Assembly: GCA_942492835.1 (NCBI GenBank)
Contig: OW818645.1
Span: 2,914,001 to 2,978,000 of the forward strand
Length of the DNA stretch: 64,000 nt
Reading direction: 5' to 3'
Source: GWB2-37-7 sp942492835
GTDB lineage: Bacteria; Bacillota; Clostridia; Lutisporales; Lutisporaceae
Shown here: piece after piece, positions 34,613 to 44,211 of the stretch
How the letters are laid out: each line of letters starts with the position of its first letter
How positions within the stretch are numbered: the stretch's first letter is position 1
The notes under the pieces: generated by a model
Database searches by the model: none
Told to the model about the DNA's origin: nothing
Seen by the model: the letters and a program-made list of their open reading frames with translations, nothing else
Made by a program: the position numbers and the translations under genes

Positions 34613-35383
34613 TTGAACGGTCAAATGTATCAGATATGCTGCATTACTGCAGCAGTCAAAAAAGCATTAAAAGAGAAATCAACACTATCGTATACTCCCC
34701 TCAAATATGAGAATAGAATTGAATTTCAGTTTCTGCCGGAAAAGAAACTTTTTAGTACAAAAAAATTTAAAGCTGAAAATGTACCGGAATGGTATGATTA
34801 TTGCTTAAGAAAAGGACTGCAAGATTTAAAATTCCTTGCCCCTGTCGCAGTTAAGGATCGAAATATTCTTGGCTTTTCCAATACGACACAAAGTTCTATT
34901 GTATGTTTTTTTGAAGGGAGCAAAGTAACTTTCTTCTCAGCACAGTGGGAATTTGATTCCGTTCAAAAGGTATGGAATATTCTTTATACAGAACAGGAGT
35001 GGAAGGATGCACCCTCGGGGAAGCCACATTTTGAAAATAATATTGACAGCTTTAAATCTGTCTTATCAGAAATAAAAGAATTAGCCCTCAAGATTAATTG
35101 TGATGGTTTTGCGGAGGTATTTCAAAAGGCTCTTGATATTCTGTTGGGATCTTCAGATTATACAGATACTGCACATATACCTCTCCCAAAAATTCCAGAA
35201 GAAAATCTGCATCTTTTTGAGGCGGCTAGTACTGCCGATGTTTTTGGTGCAATGGGTTCTTGGAATGACAGCCCTCCTTATATGGCGCACGAAAAAGGAA
35301 TGGATAAAGAATACGAGTCTCTGTCGAGTGAATTACTAAAACAGGTCAGACTTGTAACTTTATATGCTATTAACGAATGGTAA
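34613..35383 (+). CDS. Hypothetical protein, orphan
   Basis: The 256-residue protein (start TTG behind AAAGGTG) has a beta-rich first half (NRIEFQFLPEKKLFSTKKF, SSIVCFFEGSKVTFFSAQW) and a helical second half ending QVRLVTLYAINEW. No family is recognised with confidence; the layout resembles immunity-type or cytosolic orphan proteins of Firmicutes. Its end lies 23 bases before the start of the next gene. Confidence 0.55.
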   Translation: MNGQMYQICCITAAVKKALKEKSTLSYTPLKYENRIEFQFLPEKKLFSTKKFKAENVPEWYDYCLRKGLQDLKFLAPVAVKDRNILGFSNTTQSSIVCFFEGSKVTFFSAQWEFDSVQKVWNILYTEQEWKDAPSGKPHFENNIDSFKSVLSEIKELALKINCDGFAEVFQKALDILLGSSDYTDTAHIPLPKIPEENLHLFEAASTADVFGAMGSWNDSPPYMAHEKGMDKEYESLSSELLKQVRLVTLYAINEW

Positions 35384-35406
35384 GCTTAATAATATGGGGT
35401 GGGCTT

Positions 35407-35847
35407 ATGGTTGAAAGGTTGCTATCATATGCAATACTATTGAAGTGTGAGCTTATTACACTTGATAAATACAATGAGTATCTTAACGATATTTTTTTAC
35501 AGCACTCTGACAATGACTTGCTATTAGAATTGCAGTGGTGCTCGGCAAATTCTATAAAAACAATTGATACTATTTTAGAATGTTCAAGAAATACTGAAAT
35601 TGATTATGATGTGTTTGGCAGATTTTTGCTTGACGAGCTTAAAACAGTATATAAAGAAATGGATATCAATATCTTCGGCGCAAAAGCATATTCTGTATGG
35701 AATCTACTACCGAAAAGTATAGAACATATAGAACCATTTTGGACTTTGTGTTATGCAGATGACCCATTATCATGGGGAGATGAAAAGCAAACACGTGAAC
35801 TATATGAAAAGATGTTTAATTATTATGAAAGCAATGACAAATTATAA
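35407..35847 (+). CDS. Hypothetical protein, orphan
   Basis: The 146-residue protein (MVERLLSYAILLKCELITLD start) is mainly helical with acidic patches. The ATG at 35407 follows GGGGTGGG; an upstream in-frame ATG at 35377 would overlap the previous gene. It appears paired with the gene before it. No family is recognised. Confidence 0.5.
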   Translation: MVERLLSYAILLKCELITLDKYNEYLNDIFLQHSDNDLLLELQWCSANSIKTIDTILECSRNTEIDYDVFGRFLLDELKTVYKEMDINIFGAKAYSVWNLLPKSIEHIEPFWTLCYADDPLSWGDEKQTRELYEKMFNYYESNDKL

Positions 35848-35895
35848 TGTAAGGAGTAAAGATAATGTTTGTGCGTGTATATGATAGCATAGGAA

Positions 35896-36200
35896 GATAT
35901 GTGCCAGGAGCAAAGGTTATTAGGTTATTGAAGTAATATACTCCATGTGGTAAAATAAGGATATTAATTACCATATGTGGTGTTTTTTATGGGAGAGCTT
36001 GGAGAGAAGAATATAAAGGTGGTATATATCACGTAATAGCAAGAGGGAATAACAAGTTTATGAAGGACGAAGAAGAGACTGAATATAGTAAATTAGACAC
36101 AATAGGTGAAGACATTGGCACGACTGCGGTATCAGCAAAGGAGTTAATCGATAAACATAGATAAATAACCTAATAACCTGTGCACCTGGCACATACTTTT
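35896..36200 (+). mobile_element. RAYT/IS200-like element, copy 2 (MITE-like)
   Basis: Only about 305 bp remain. Both terminal inverted repeats are good (GTGCCAGGAGCAAAGGTTAT at the left, its inverse with CACCTGGCACATACTTTT at the right). The first transposase codons join directly to FMKDEEETEYSKLD and then to the last codons, so two internal deletions removed nearly all of the gene. It lies inside a frame that begins at an ATG at 35865 behind AAGGAG (MFVRVYDSIGRY), so it probably disrupts a small gene. Confidence 0.8.
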
Positions 36201-36366
36201 GTCAATAGAATTGATTCAAGACAATTTTATTTCTTCTATACAATCTATGCCAAATGATATGATTCTCACAGAAAAGCGTTCATGCCAGCGAGGGTTGTGT
36301 CATTTTGATATGTTTCCATGTACAGAGAATGCCAATAAAATTTACTATTTAAAGTCTCGAGCCTAG
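36193..36366 (+). pseudogene. 3' fragment of a disrupted gene
   Basis: Right of copy 2 a frame without a start reads SIELIQDNFISSIQSMPNDM, then TEKRSCQRGLCHFDMFP and a TAG at 36364-36366. It looks like the end of a real gene cut by the insertion. A shorter alternative frame (FVNRIDSRQFYFFYTIYAK) could instead continue the N-terminal piece at 35865. Neither is recognised. Confidence 0.35.
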
Positions 36367-36414
36367 ATTGAGACTATAGGAATGTTGAAAGTGAAATGAT
36401 TGGAGTGACGAACT

Positions 36415-37500
36415 ATGAATAAAGAATGGTCTGAACTTAATAAACAAATGCAGCTACAACTGAAAAAGAAAGATACATTTGATGATGGCATCAATACGCT
36501 TCTCAAATTGCGCGGGAAATTAATAAATCAGCTAAATGAGTTCAAGAATGTGCTTGTTTCAAGAGACTTTTGTGCAATCCCTTTCCTTGGTGCTGATGGA
36601 TATCACAGTAAGACAATTGCATATTCTATTTATCATATATTCCGTATTGAGGATATTGTTGCACATACGATTATTGAGAAAAATGAGCAGATATTTTTTA
36701 AAAACAATTTTCAGAGTAAAATGCAATCTCCAATCATTACTACAGGAAATGAACTGGTGGGGCAGGAGATAGCAGATTTTTCAGAGAAGCTTAATATTGA
36801 TGCGCTTTGTGAATATATCAAGGCAGTAGATGAGTCTTCCACTGAATTATTACGGAGATTAAAATTTGAAGATCTAAAGATAAAATATTCGGAAGATGAT
36901 AAGAAGCGAATCCATGAATTAAAATGTGTAAGCGACAGCGAGAGTGCTGCATGGCTCATAGATTACTGGTGTTCTAAAGATCTGAAAGGACTTCTTCAGA
37001 TGCCGTTTTCCAGACACTGGATCATGCATATAGAGGCTGCACTTCGCATTAAAGCGAAAAATGAAGAAATAAAAAGAAAACATGTAGCAAAAGCCAGAAA
37101 GGGTATTGACCCTGTCAGTGTCTGCGGACATCACTGCAATTACTGTTTCTTAGAAGAATGGTGCGGAGGATGCCGGAGCAGCTATAACGTCTGTTCCTAC
37201 GGTTCGTTGTACGAGGATGGCAGGTGTCCAAATGTCATCTGCGCCGGTGAAAAGAAGCTGGTCGGATGCTATGACTGTCCCGATCTCGAAAATTGTGAGA
37301 AGGGTTTTTATGCTCGGAAAGCAGATAGTGGTCAATCGGCAAAGGGAAAGGCTATGTTTATTTGCAAATATGGCAAGGAAGTATACACTGCTACAATGAT
37401 AAATGCTATCACAAACGGGACTATGGAAGAAGCACAAGCTTTTGAACACGCAGCGGATGCAAAAACTGCCGTGGCATTCCTTGAGAAATATAAAGTCTGA
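36415..37500 (+). CDS. DinB-like helical bundle fused to a Cys-rich DUF3795-like domain
   Basis: The 361-residue protein has an N-terminal four-helix bundle with spaced histidines (IYHIFRIEDIVAH, SRHWIMHIEAAL) like the DinB metal-binding family. A C-terminal block with about a dozen cysteines (CGHHCNYCFLEEWCGGC, CYDCPDLENC) follows, as in DUF3795 proteins. The metals are probably zinc. DinB-type proteins are thiol or small-molecule handling enzymes; the role here is unknown. It lies between two RAYT copies and is more GC-rich than them. Confidence 0.6.
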   Translation: MNKEWSELNKQMQLQLKKKDTFDDGINTLLKLRGKLINQLNEFKNVLVSRDFCAIPFLGADGYHSKTIAYSIYHIFRIEDIVAHTIIEKNEQIFFKNNFQSKMQSPIITTGNELVGQEIADFSEKLNIDALCEYIKAVDESSTELLRRLKFEDLKIKYSEDDKKRIHELKCVSDSESAAWLIDYWCSKDLKGLLQMPFSRHWIMHIEAALRIKAKNEEIKRKHVAKARKGIDPVSVCGHHCNYCFLEEWCGGCRSSYNVCSYGSLYEDGRCPNVICAGEKKLVGCYDCPDLENCEKGFYARKADSGQSAKGKAMFICKYGKEVYTATMINAITNGTMEEAQAFEHAADAKTAVAFLEKYKV

Positions 37501-37520
37501 TATCAGCATCAAACGCGAAG

Positions 37521-38340
37521 GATATGCACCAGGTGCAAAGGTTATTAGGTTATTGAAGTAGTATACCCTATATGGGGTGTTTTTTATGGCGAGTGCTTGG
37601 AGAGAAGAATATAAAGTTACTAAAGGAACATTACATAACAATGGGGTATACAGTATATGGTTATGTACTTATGGATAATCACTATCATTTAGTAATACAG
37701 ACTTTTGATAAGAAGCTTCAGGAGATAATGCATCAGATTAATAATAAATATAGTAAGTATTTTAATAATAAATATAAAAGAGTTGGACATGTTTTTCAAG
37801 GAAGGTATAAGGCCATATTGGTACAAGACGAGAGATATATACTGAAGCTGATAAGATATATACATAAGAATCCAGTTAGAGCAGGTATTTGTAGAAGCAT
37901 GGAAGACTATAAATGGAGCAGTGATATTTATTATAGAAAGAATATAAAAAGCTTTATAAATACTGCTATTGCATTAGAAATGTCTGATAAAAATATAGAA
38001 AATGCAGTTACAGCCTATAAGGAATTTATGAAGGAATAAGAAGAGACTGAATATAGTAAATTAGACAAAATAGGTGAAGAAGCATACCAAATATTATGTA
38101 AAAGCAAAAAAGAAGCTAAGCAAAGAAAAAGATTGGATGAAATACTGATAGAAGCAGCAGAAATGATAGAAATCTTTCAACTGATAAAAACAGGGTCAAG
38201 GAAAAGGATTCTTACAGAATATAAAACCAGATATATACTTAAAGCAAAGGAACAGGGTTATACACTTAAGGAAATAGGTGAAAACATTGGCATTACTGCA
38301 GTATCAGCAAAGGAGTTAATCGATAAATATAGATAAATAA
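37521..38340 (+). mobile_element. RAYT/IS200-like element, copy 3 (right end lost)
   Basis: The left inverted repeat is present (CACCAGGTGCAAAGGTTATT), the protective palindrome before the transposase has lost one arm and its loop, and the sequence leaves homology after GATAAATAA at 38340, so the right terminal repeat is missing. It can no longer move on its own. Confidence 0.8.
37572..38336 (+). pseudogene. IS200-like / RAYT transposase, copy 3 (nonsense mutation)
   Basis: The frame starts MGCFLWRVLGEKNIKLLKEH because a deletion between two copies of GAGAAGAATATAAAG fused the leader to codon positions downstream of the first strand. The HUH motif DNHYHL is kept. At 38037-38039 the usual GAA codon is TAA, which stops the frame; the rest continues in frame to 38336. 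Confidence 0.8.
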
Positions 38341-38479
38341 GAATGGCTGATTGCATCAGATAAAGCCTGTCACAGGTTATGTTACGGAAATATACCATTA
38401 TTGCAAAAAATGCAATAGTTCAAGTAAGATGGATACCATAGTTTTAAAATACTTTCGGAGGATAGGAGCTGGAAATGAT

Positions 38480-39823
38480 ATGACCGAAGAAAAGGCAAAG
38501 AGAATTTTTGAACAATATAACCGTACATCAGACGTCGTTCGTTGCCCAAACGGGATGGCAATTATCCGCAAGCTGCTTGATTCTTATGTAAGAGCGGCAG
38601 TGAACCTATATGGCGTTATCAGCCGTGATGATTTTGTTGATATCTTCAACAAGCAAAACATCGACCAGACAACCGATGATGAGATTTATATTCTCCTCTT
38701 GCCGCTTGTACTAAAAGATGGCGGGTACTGTTTTTATAAAGAATACATTGTTCATTATTTGTTTTTTGACGACTTTGACCACGCAGATTATTTACTGAAA
38801 CACCAAGCGAATAAACCCCGATATATACCTGGAAAAGATGAATTCCTTAAGTATGTCATTGAAGATTATGTCGATAACAAACACTGGTGGAATGTACGCT
38901 GTTTTATGTGGGACATTTTTGGCCGCAGTAAAGATACCTCGAAAGGCTATGAGGAAGTTAGGAATTATATAACTTACGGCGATGGGGTAAGGGAATTGGG
39001 ATCCATCCTAGACAGGCACAATCTCATCTTCAGCGGCGAAAAACAGCTGCAGGAGTTCATAAATCTTATTATGCTTGCAAAAAATAACACACGTATTTGG
39101 GAAAATAACGGATACACACCATCTGAACTTTACGAGATTCTTAACAAACGCGATGCAAATATTGTTAAGTTTCCAATACTGCAAAAGCCGACAGTTGGAC
39201 GCAACGACCCATGCCCGTGCGGAAGTGGCAAGAAATACAAAAAATGCTGTGCTATGTTTGAGGATATCAAAACAGCGCAGTTAAGTTCTGACGAGTGCAG
39301 ACTTTTCTATGAGACATGGTATGGTTTAATGGGCTTTGTCAATGAACAGATGGGCGTAATTAAAGCCAAAATAAAGCCATCATATCCCAACGCTGTCAGC
39401 GATATGATGGTACACAAAGTTAGAGAAGTACTGTGGGAAAAACCGGAGTTGATAGACGAATATATCAGTAAAACTGAACTTCCTCAAGAAAAAATCGACA
39501 TCTTGAAACTGTGGAGAACGAATCATAAAAAAGGAATGATCTTTCTTTTGGAGTATCAGCCGGAATATGCCATTGCAATCTCTTCGAATGAGCAAGGCGA
39601 AGACAGACTTTATGGAATTAAAGGAATAAGCAATTCGGTAGCAAACACAATGCAGCGTGCCCTTCCCGCCCAAGTTGAAACTGTTTTGCTTCCGTTTAAA
39701 GGTAAGATTATCTATGACAGTTTTATGAGCTCTATGCCGATAGGATTTGAGGAAGGTGCAAAGGCGGCATTCCGTGACATGTATGACAAAGCGATAAAAC
39801 ATGGGATTATTACAAGTTTGTAA
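38480..39823 (+). CDS. SEC-C motif protein
   Basis: The 447-residue protein has one SEC-C zinc motif (GRNDPCPCGSGKKYKKCC at about residues 240-257), as found at the end of SecA and in many stand-alone proteins. The flanking parts are helical and not recognised. SEC-C binds one zinc ion and protein partners or ribosomes. The ATG at 38480 has GGAG upstream; the frame is open for 43 more codons to the left, with a CKKC pair, but no ribosome site. It probably is cargo. Confidence 0.6.
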   Translation: MTEEKAKRIFEQYNRTSDVVRCPNGMAIIRKLLDSYVRAAVNLYGVISRDDFVDIFNKQNIDQTTDDEIYILLLPLVLKDGGYCFYKEYIVHYLFFDDFDHADYLLKHQANKPRYIPGKDEFLKYVIEDYVDNKHWWNVRCFMWDIFGRSKDTSKGYEEVRNYITYGDGVRELGSILDRHNLIFSGEKQLQEFINLIMLAKNNTRIWENNGYTPSELYEILNKRDANIVKFPILQKPTVGRNDPCPCGSGKKYKKCCAMFEDIKTAQLSSDECRLFYETWYGLMGFVNEQMGVIKAKIKPSYPNAVSDMMVHKVREVLWEKPELIDEYISKTELPQEKIDILKLWRTNHKKGMIFLLEYQPEYAIAISSNEQGEDRLYGIKGISNSVANTMQRALPAQVETVLLPFKGKIIYDSFMSSMPIGFEEGAKAAFRDMYDKAIKHGIITSL

Positions 39824-40027
39824 TAAAACAAATTATATCAATACTGGGATTAAAGGAGATTTAAAAGCAAAAAAATTATGTCTTAATATATGCTATAGCT
39901 TACATCAAGGGGGTACCAGCTTTAGACGACATCATTCTTGTCTACTCAAGGCACGTGGAGACAGTTGCACTGCTTGCAAAATAGAGGATGGTTTCAATGC
40001 CATCCCAATCTTGAAAAAGTAGATGCG

Positions 40028-40918
40028 TTACCTATTCCTTAAATAGATTATTTTTTCAAACCAATATTCTATTTGAGATTTGTCAGGACAATTTTTTAAA
40101 TAAACAAAATTAAAAGGATGACTAATACTAAAATTTCGTATTTGAATTTCTTTAAGATAACCTTGAGATATTTCTTTTTTTATGGCTTCCCGGTACATAA
40201 AAGTGATACCAATATTTTGATGACACAATTCTTTAATAGCGTTCATATTACCGATTTCAATTTTTCTTTTAAAATCTTTAATACTAAGATTTTGATTGTA
40301 CAATGCTTGTTCTAGTATATCACGGGTTCCACTGCCTGGTTCGCGCAGAATAAGATTTTGCTCAAGCAATTCTTCCAGATCCGTAGTATTGGATGCAATT
40401 TTGTTATCAGGAGAACAGACACCAATAAATGTTTCATTGGATATTAGTTTAAATTCAAATTGATTTTGGTTAAAATGGCCCTCCAGCAAGGCGAAGTCTA
40501 TTTTTCCATCCCAAAGCATTTCTTGGAGAATATGGGTATTTTCAACAAACATTGAAATATTAATTTTTGGGTCTTCTTTAAATAGTTGGTATAAAATAGG
40601 TGGAACCGTGTATTCTCCAATAGTCAATGTTGCTCCGAAATTCAATGATTTAACCTGATTTTTAATACGGTGCAATAAGGGTAAAATTCGTTCCGAATTA
40701 GCATTAAGTGTTCTTACATATTCCTGCAATGCTTTACCTTCTTCTGTAAGAGAAAAGTTCTTTCCTTTCCCTGAAATCAATATCACCTGATAATAATTCT
40801 CTAAAAACTGGATATGCTGTGAAACAGCGGGTTGTGTCATGTTTAATTTTTGAGCAGTCTTTGTATAACTACTAGTTTCACAAAGTGTAAGGAATGTCTG
40901 TAATCTATTATCTAACAT
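40028..40918 (-). CDS. LysR-family regulator (YeiE/CysL type)
   Basis: The 296-residue protein has a classical N-terminal helix-turn-helix (SSYTKTAQKLNMTQPAVSQHIQFLE, about 16-40) and a substrate-binding domain (about 90-290). It is divergently transcribed from a YeiH-type transporter, the usual YeiE/YeiH arrangement, and the AT-rich 112-bp gap between them should hold its operator. It probably senses a small anion or sulfur compound and controls the transporter. The exact ligand is unknown. Confidence 0.88.
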   Translation of the reverse strand: MLDNRLQTFLTLCETSSYTKTAQKLNMTQPAVSQHIQFLENYYQVILISGKGKNFSLTEEGKALQEYVRTLNANSERILPLLHRIKNQVKSLNFGATLTIGEYTVPPILYQLFKEDPKINISMFVENTHILQEMLWDGKIDFALLEGHFNQNQFEFKLISNETFIGVCSPDNKIASNTTDLEELLEQNLILREPGSGTRDILEQALYNQNLSIKDFKRKIEIGNMNAIKELCHQNIGITFMYREAIKKEISQGYLKEIQIRNFSISHPFNFVYLKNCPDKSQIEYWFEKIIYLRNR

Positions 40919-41030
40919 TTGAAACCTCCATATAAATTAAATTTATATAAATATAAAATATTATAATTTCATTTTATACAAAATGAATGATATATTCAAG
41001 TTAGTACTTTATTAACTTTGGAGGTGTATT

Positions 41031-42047
41031 ATGTTTAAGAAATTAAACAACATAGCACCTGGATTGCTGCTTAGTGCTTGTGTTGCAATTATTGCAATGT
41101 TTTTAAGCAGTCTAATTCCAGGTGATATTATTGGGGCTACTGTTATGGCCCTTCTGGTTGGCATGGCATTGAATCCCATATTAAATAGATATAAGCAATT
41201 CAATGCAGGAGTAAGTTATACAGGAAAGATTGTTCTTCGTATTGGTATCGTACTTATGGGTGTTAATATGAATTTCTCTGAAGTTTTAAATGTAGGGAAA
41301 TACTCACTTTTTGTAATGATCTTTACTATGGTAACTGCATTTGGTGCGGGAAACATAATAGGTAAAATGTTCGGAATGAACTGGAAACTTACTAATTTAT
41401 TGTCAGTCAGTACAGCAATATGTGGTGGTTCTGCTGTGGCTGCAGTAGGACCCGTTATCAAAGCAAAAGATGAAGATGTAGCATATGCAATTTCCTCAAC
41501 ATTCATATTTGATATTCTCACGGTTGTCGTAATTCCATGGATTGGTATTGCCCTTGGTATGTCTAGCATGGGATATGGTTTGTGGGTAGGTACTGCTGTT
41601 AATGATACATCATCAGTTGTAGCAGCAGGCTATGCTTTTTCTGAGTTTGCAGGAAATACAGCAGTTATAGTAAAACTCACCAGAACATTGTTTATAATTC
41701 CATACGTATTAATATTCTCTATTATAACAGAAAGGTTAGAAGCAAAATCAGAGGGTGTGCATGGACGCATATCTATTAACTTCAAGAAAATTTTCCCTTA
41801 CTTTATTATATTATTTCTTGTTGTTGTAGCCCTTCGTAGTACAGGTATTATACCTAATACTCTAATACCTGCTCTTTCAAAAACTTCAAAATTTTGCATG
41901 GTAATGGCTTTATCAGCTATTGGTCTTAAAACAAGTTTTGGAGATATCAAAGATATTGGGTTTAAGCCAATGATTCTCGGATTTATTGTAGATACTCTAG
42001 TAGTTTTTGTATCCATAGGTGTTCAGATAGTAACAGGAAGATTTTAG
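41031..42047 (+). CDS. YeiH/UPF0324-family membrane transporter
   Basis: The 338-residue protein has about ten membrane segments and typical family stretches: AICGGSAVAAVGPVIKAKDE and WVGTAVNDTSSVVAAGYAF. Members are putative sulfate or sulfite-type exporters. It is divergent from the LysR gene, which probably controls it. The start ATG is behind GGAGGTG. The family is clear; the substrate is inferred. Confidence 0.88.
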   Translation: MFKKLNNIAPGLLLSACVAIIAMFLSSLIPGDIIGATVMALLVGMALNPILNRYKQFNAGVSYTGKIVLRIGIVLMGVNMNFSEVLNVGKYSLFVMIFTMVTAFGAGNIIGKMFGMNWKLTNLLSVSTAICGGSAVAAVGPVIKAKDEDVAYAISSTFIFDILTVVVIPWIGIALGMSSMGYGLWVGTAVNDTSSVVAAGYAFSEFAGNTAVIVKLTRTLFIIPYVLIFSIITERLEAKSEGVHGRISINFKKIFPYFIILFLVVVALRSTGIIPNTLIPALSKTSKFCMVMALSAIGLKTSFGDIKDIGFKPMILGFIVDTLVVFVSIGVQIVTGRF

Positions 42048-42185
42048 GCAAAGTTTTTGATCCAATTATGAGACTGTTGAGAGCAAATCTTCCACTAGTG
42101 AACCTTATTTACCTATGGATTTGAAAACCTATGGTGTCTGGGAAAACGCTGGTGCGTCTGGGAAATGGCGAATAATTTACTGGTG

Positions 42186-43065
42186 GATATGTGCCAGATG
42201 CAAAGGTTATTAGGTTATTGAAGTAATATACTCCATATGGTAAAATGAGGATATTAATTACCATATGGGGTGTTTTTTATGGCGAGAGCTTGGAGAGAAG
42301 AATATAAAGCTGCTAAAGGAACATTACATAACAATGGGGTATACAGTATATGGTTATGTAATTATGGATAACCACTATCATTTAGTAATACAGACTTTTG
42401 ATAAGAAGCTTCAGGAGATAATGCATCAGATTAATAATAAATATAGTAAGTATTTCAATAATAAATATAAAAGAGTTGGACATGTTTTTCAAGGAAGGTA
42501 TAAGGCCATATTGGTACAAGACGAGAGATATATACTAAAGCTTATAAGATATATATATAAGAATCCAGTTAGAGCAGGTATTTGTAGAAGCATGGAAGAC
42601 TATAAATGGAGCAGTGATATTTATTATAGAAAGAATATAAAAAGCTTTATATATACTGCTATTTCATTAGAAATGTTTGATAAAAATATAGAAAATGCAG
42701 TTAAAGCCTATAAGGAATTTATGAAGGAAGAAGAAGAGACTGAATATAGTAAATTAGACAAAATAGGTGAAGAAGCATACCAAATATTATGTAAAAGCAA
42801 AAAAGAAGCTAAGCAAAGAAAAAGATTGGATGAAATACTGATAGAAGCAGCAGAAACGATAGAAATCTTTCAACTGATAAAAACAGGGTCAAGGAAAAGG
42901 ATTCTTACAGAATATAAAACTAGATATATACTTAAAGCAAAGGAACAGGGTTATACACTTAAGGAAATAGGTAAAAACATTGGCATTACTGCAGTATCAG
43001 CAAAGGAGTTAATCGATAAATATAGATAAATAATCTAATAACCTGTGCACCTGGCACATACTTTT
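42186..43065 (+). mobile_element. RAYT/IS200-like element, copy 4
   Basis: Both terminal inverted repeats are present: GTGCCAGATGCAAAGGTTAT at the left and the inverse ending CACCTGGCACATACTTTT at the right. The protective palindrome (CTCCATATGGTAA...TTACCATATGGGG, then TGTTTTTT) is nearly complete. The right terminus is followed by a second CACATACTTTTG (43067-43078), a 12-bp tandem repeat. Confidence 0.85.
42265..43029 (+). CDS. IS200-like / RAYT transposase, copy 4 (N-terminally altered)
   Basis: The longest open copy, 254 residues. It has the same N-terminal deletion as copy 3 (starts MGCFLWRELGEKNIKLLK), the HUH motif DNHYHL, the Tyr-rich KYSKYFNNKYKRVGHVFQGRY, and the C-terminal helix-turn-helix. 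Because the first strand (GIYHVIARGNN in copy 1) is gone it is probably inactive, though the frame is open. The ATG used lies within the palindrome arm; there is no good ribosome site. Confidence 0.75.
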   Translation: MGCFLWRELGEKNIKLLKEHYITMGYTVYGYVIMDNHYHLVIQTFDKKLQEIMHQINNKYSKYFNNKYKRVGHVFQGRYKAILVQDERYILKLIRYIYKNPVRAGICRSMEDYKWSSDIYYRKNIKSFIYTAISLEMFDKNIENAVKAYKEFMKEEEETEYSKLDKIGEEAYQILCKSKKEAKQRKRLDEILIEAAETIEIFQLIKTGSRKRILTEYKTRYILKAKEQGYTLKEIGKNIGITAVSAKELIDKYR

Positions 43066-43110
43066 GCACATACTTTTGTTGACACTGAATAAATCTATAG
43101 GGGGAAATGA

Positions 43111-44211
43111 ATGAAAAAGTGTAAATGGGGAAAAAAGAAAATACTTAAAGTTATCTTAGTAATAGTTTTGGTTATTGCTGCTGGGTTCGGTGGTTATTGT
43201 GTTTATGGTTCGTACAAAATTAATGAATTATCAAGCATGACATTTAAGGAAATGCTTGATTATACGACCAAAGATAATAAAGATGCAGTCATCACGGTAG
43301 GAACTATACAGAATGACAAAATTACATACAACGTTTATGGTGAGAATGGTATTATATTATCCCCAGAAGAGCATACCTATGAAATTGGATCTATTACAAA
43401 AACATTTACGACAGCACTGCTTTGTAAAGCAATAAGTGAAGGCAGAATTAATCTCAATGATACTATTGATACGTATCTGAATATTCCTAAAAAGGATTAT
43501 TACCCAACAATTCAAAGGCTAGTGACGCATACGTCTGGATATAAAGGATACTATTTTGAAAAGCCTATGATTTCTAACTTATTACACGGAAAAAATGATT
43601 ATAAAGGAATATCGGAGAAAATGCTCATACAAAGACTCGGAAAAATTAATTTGGATGATTCTGATTATTCATTTGAGTATTCTAACTTTGGTATAGCAAC
43701 ATTAGGAGCTATACTTGAACAAATATATGATGAGGATTATACAATATTGATGAATGATTATATTTTTGAAGATTTGAAACTTAAAAATACAAAAATTTCA
43801 GATGGCTCTGGTGATTTAAAGAATTATTGGGAATGGTCAGAATCAGATGCATATATGCCGACTGGTGCACTATTATCCAATATTACTGATATGATGCAGT
43901 ATGTTCAGATACAAATGAGTAAAAAATCAGATTATTTATCTATAGCACATGAAGCATTGGCTGAAGTAAATGCTACAACTGGAAGTTATGAAAAAATGGG
44001 AATACGTATAGATGCTGTTGGTGTTGGCTGGATGATTGATAATGAAAATAATATTATTTGGCATAATGGTGGAACGGGAAATTATAACAGCTATATTGGG
44101 TTTGATAAAGATAAGCAAATTGGAGTAGTGATACTATCAAATTTGTCGCCAGATTATAGAATTCCGGCAACTGTCATGGGACCTGAAATTCTGACTTCTT
44201 TACAAAAGTGA
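43111..44211 (+). CDS. Membrane-anchored serine beta-lactamase-like hydrolase
   Basis: The 366-residue protein has a basic N-terminus and one membrane helix (about 10-32), then a class C beta-lactamase/D-alanyl-D-alanine peptidase-like domain: SITK (the SxxK with catalytic Ser at about 95), YSN at about 191-193, and HNGGTG near 312-317. It should act on peptidoglycan peptides or esters outside the cell. The start ATG is behind GGGGG. The class is clear, the substrate open. Confidence 0.85.
   Translation: MKKCKWGKKKILKVILVIVLVIAAGFGGYCVYGSYKINELSSMTFKEMLDYTTKDNKDAVITVGTIQNDKITYNVYGENGIILSPEEHTYEIGSITKTFTTALLCKAISEGRINLNDTIDTYLNIPKKDYYPTIQRLVTHTSGYKGYYFEKPMISNLLHGKNDYKGISEKMLIQRLGKINLDDSDYSFEYSNFGIATLGAILEQIYDEDYTILMNDYIFEDLKLKNTKISDGSGDLKNYWEWSESDAYMPTGALLSNITDMMQYVQIQMSKKSDYLSIAHEALAEVNATTGSYEKMGIRIDAVGVGWMIDNENNIIWHNGGTGNYNSYIGFDKDKQIGVVILSNLSPDYRIPATVMGPEILTSLQK

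Noticed and set aside
39801..40022. Open frame after the SEC-C gene
   Set aside because: No ribosome site and overlaps the end of the SEC-C gene. Another frame at 39913-39984 reads SRHVETVALLAK, perhaps a methyltransferase tail remnant, but too short to call.
42131..42165. Short tandem repeat GGTG-TCTGGGAAA / GGTGCGTCTGGGAAA
   Set aside because: Only two imperfect units before RAYT copy 4; probably a scar and not enough to define a repeat family.
30941..43065. CRISPR array
   Set aside because: The repeats here are dispersed element ends and palindromes, not evenly spaced short repeats with unique spacers, and no cas genes are present.
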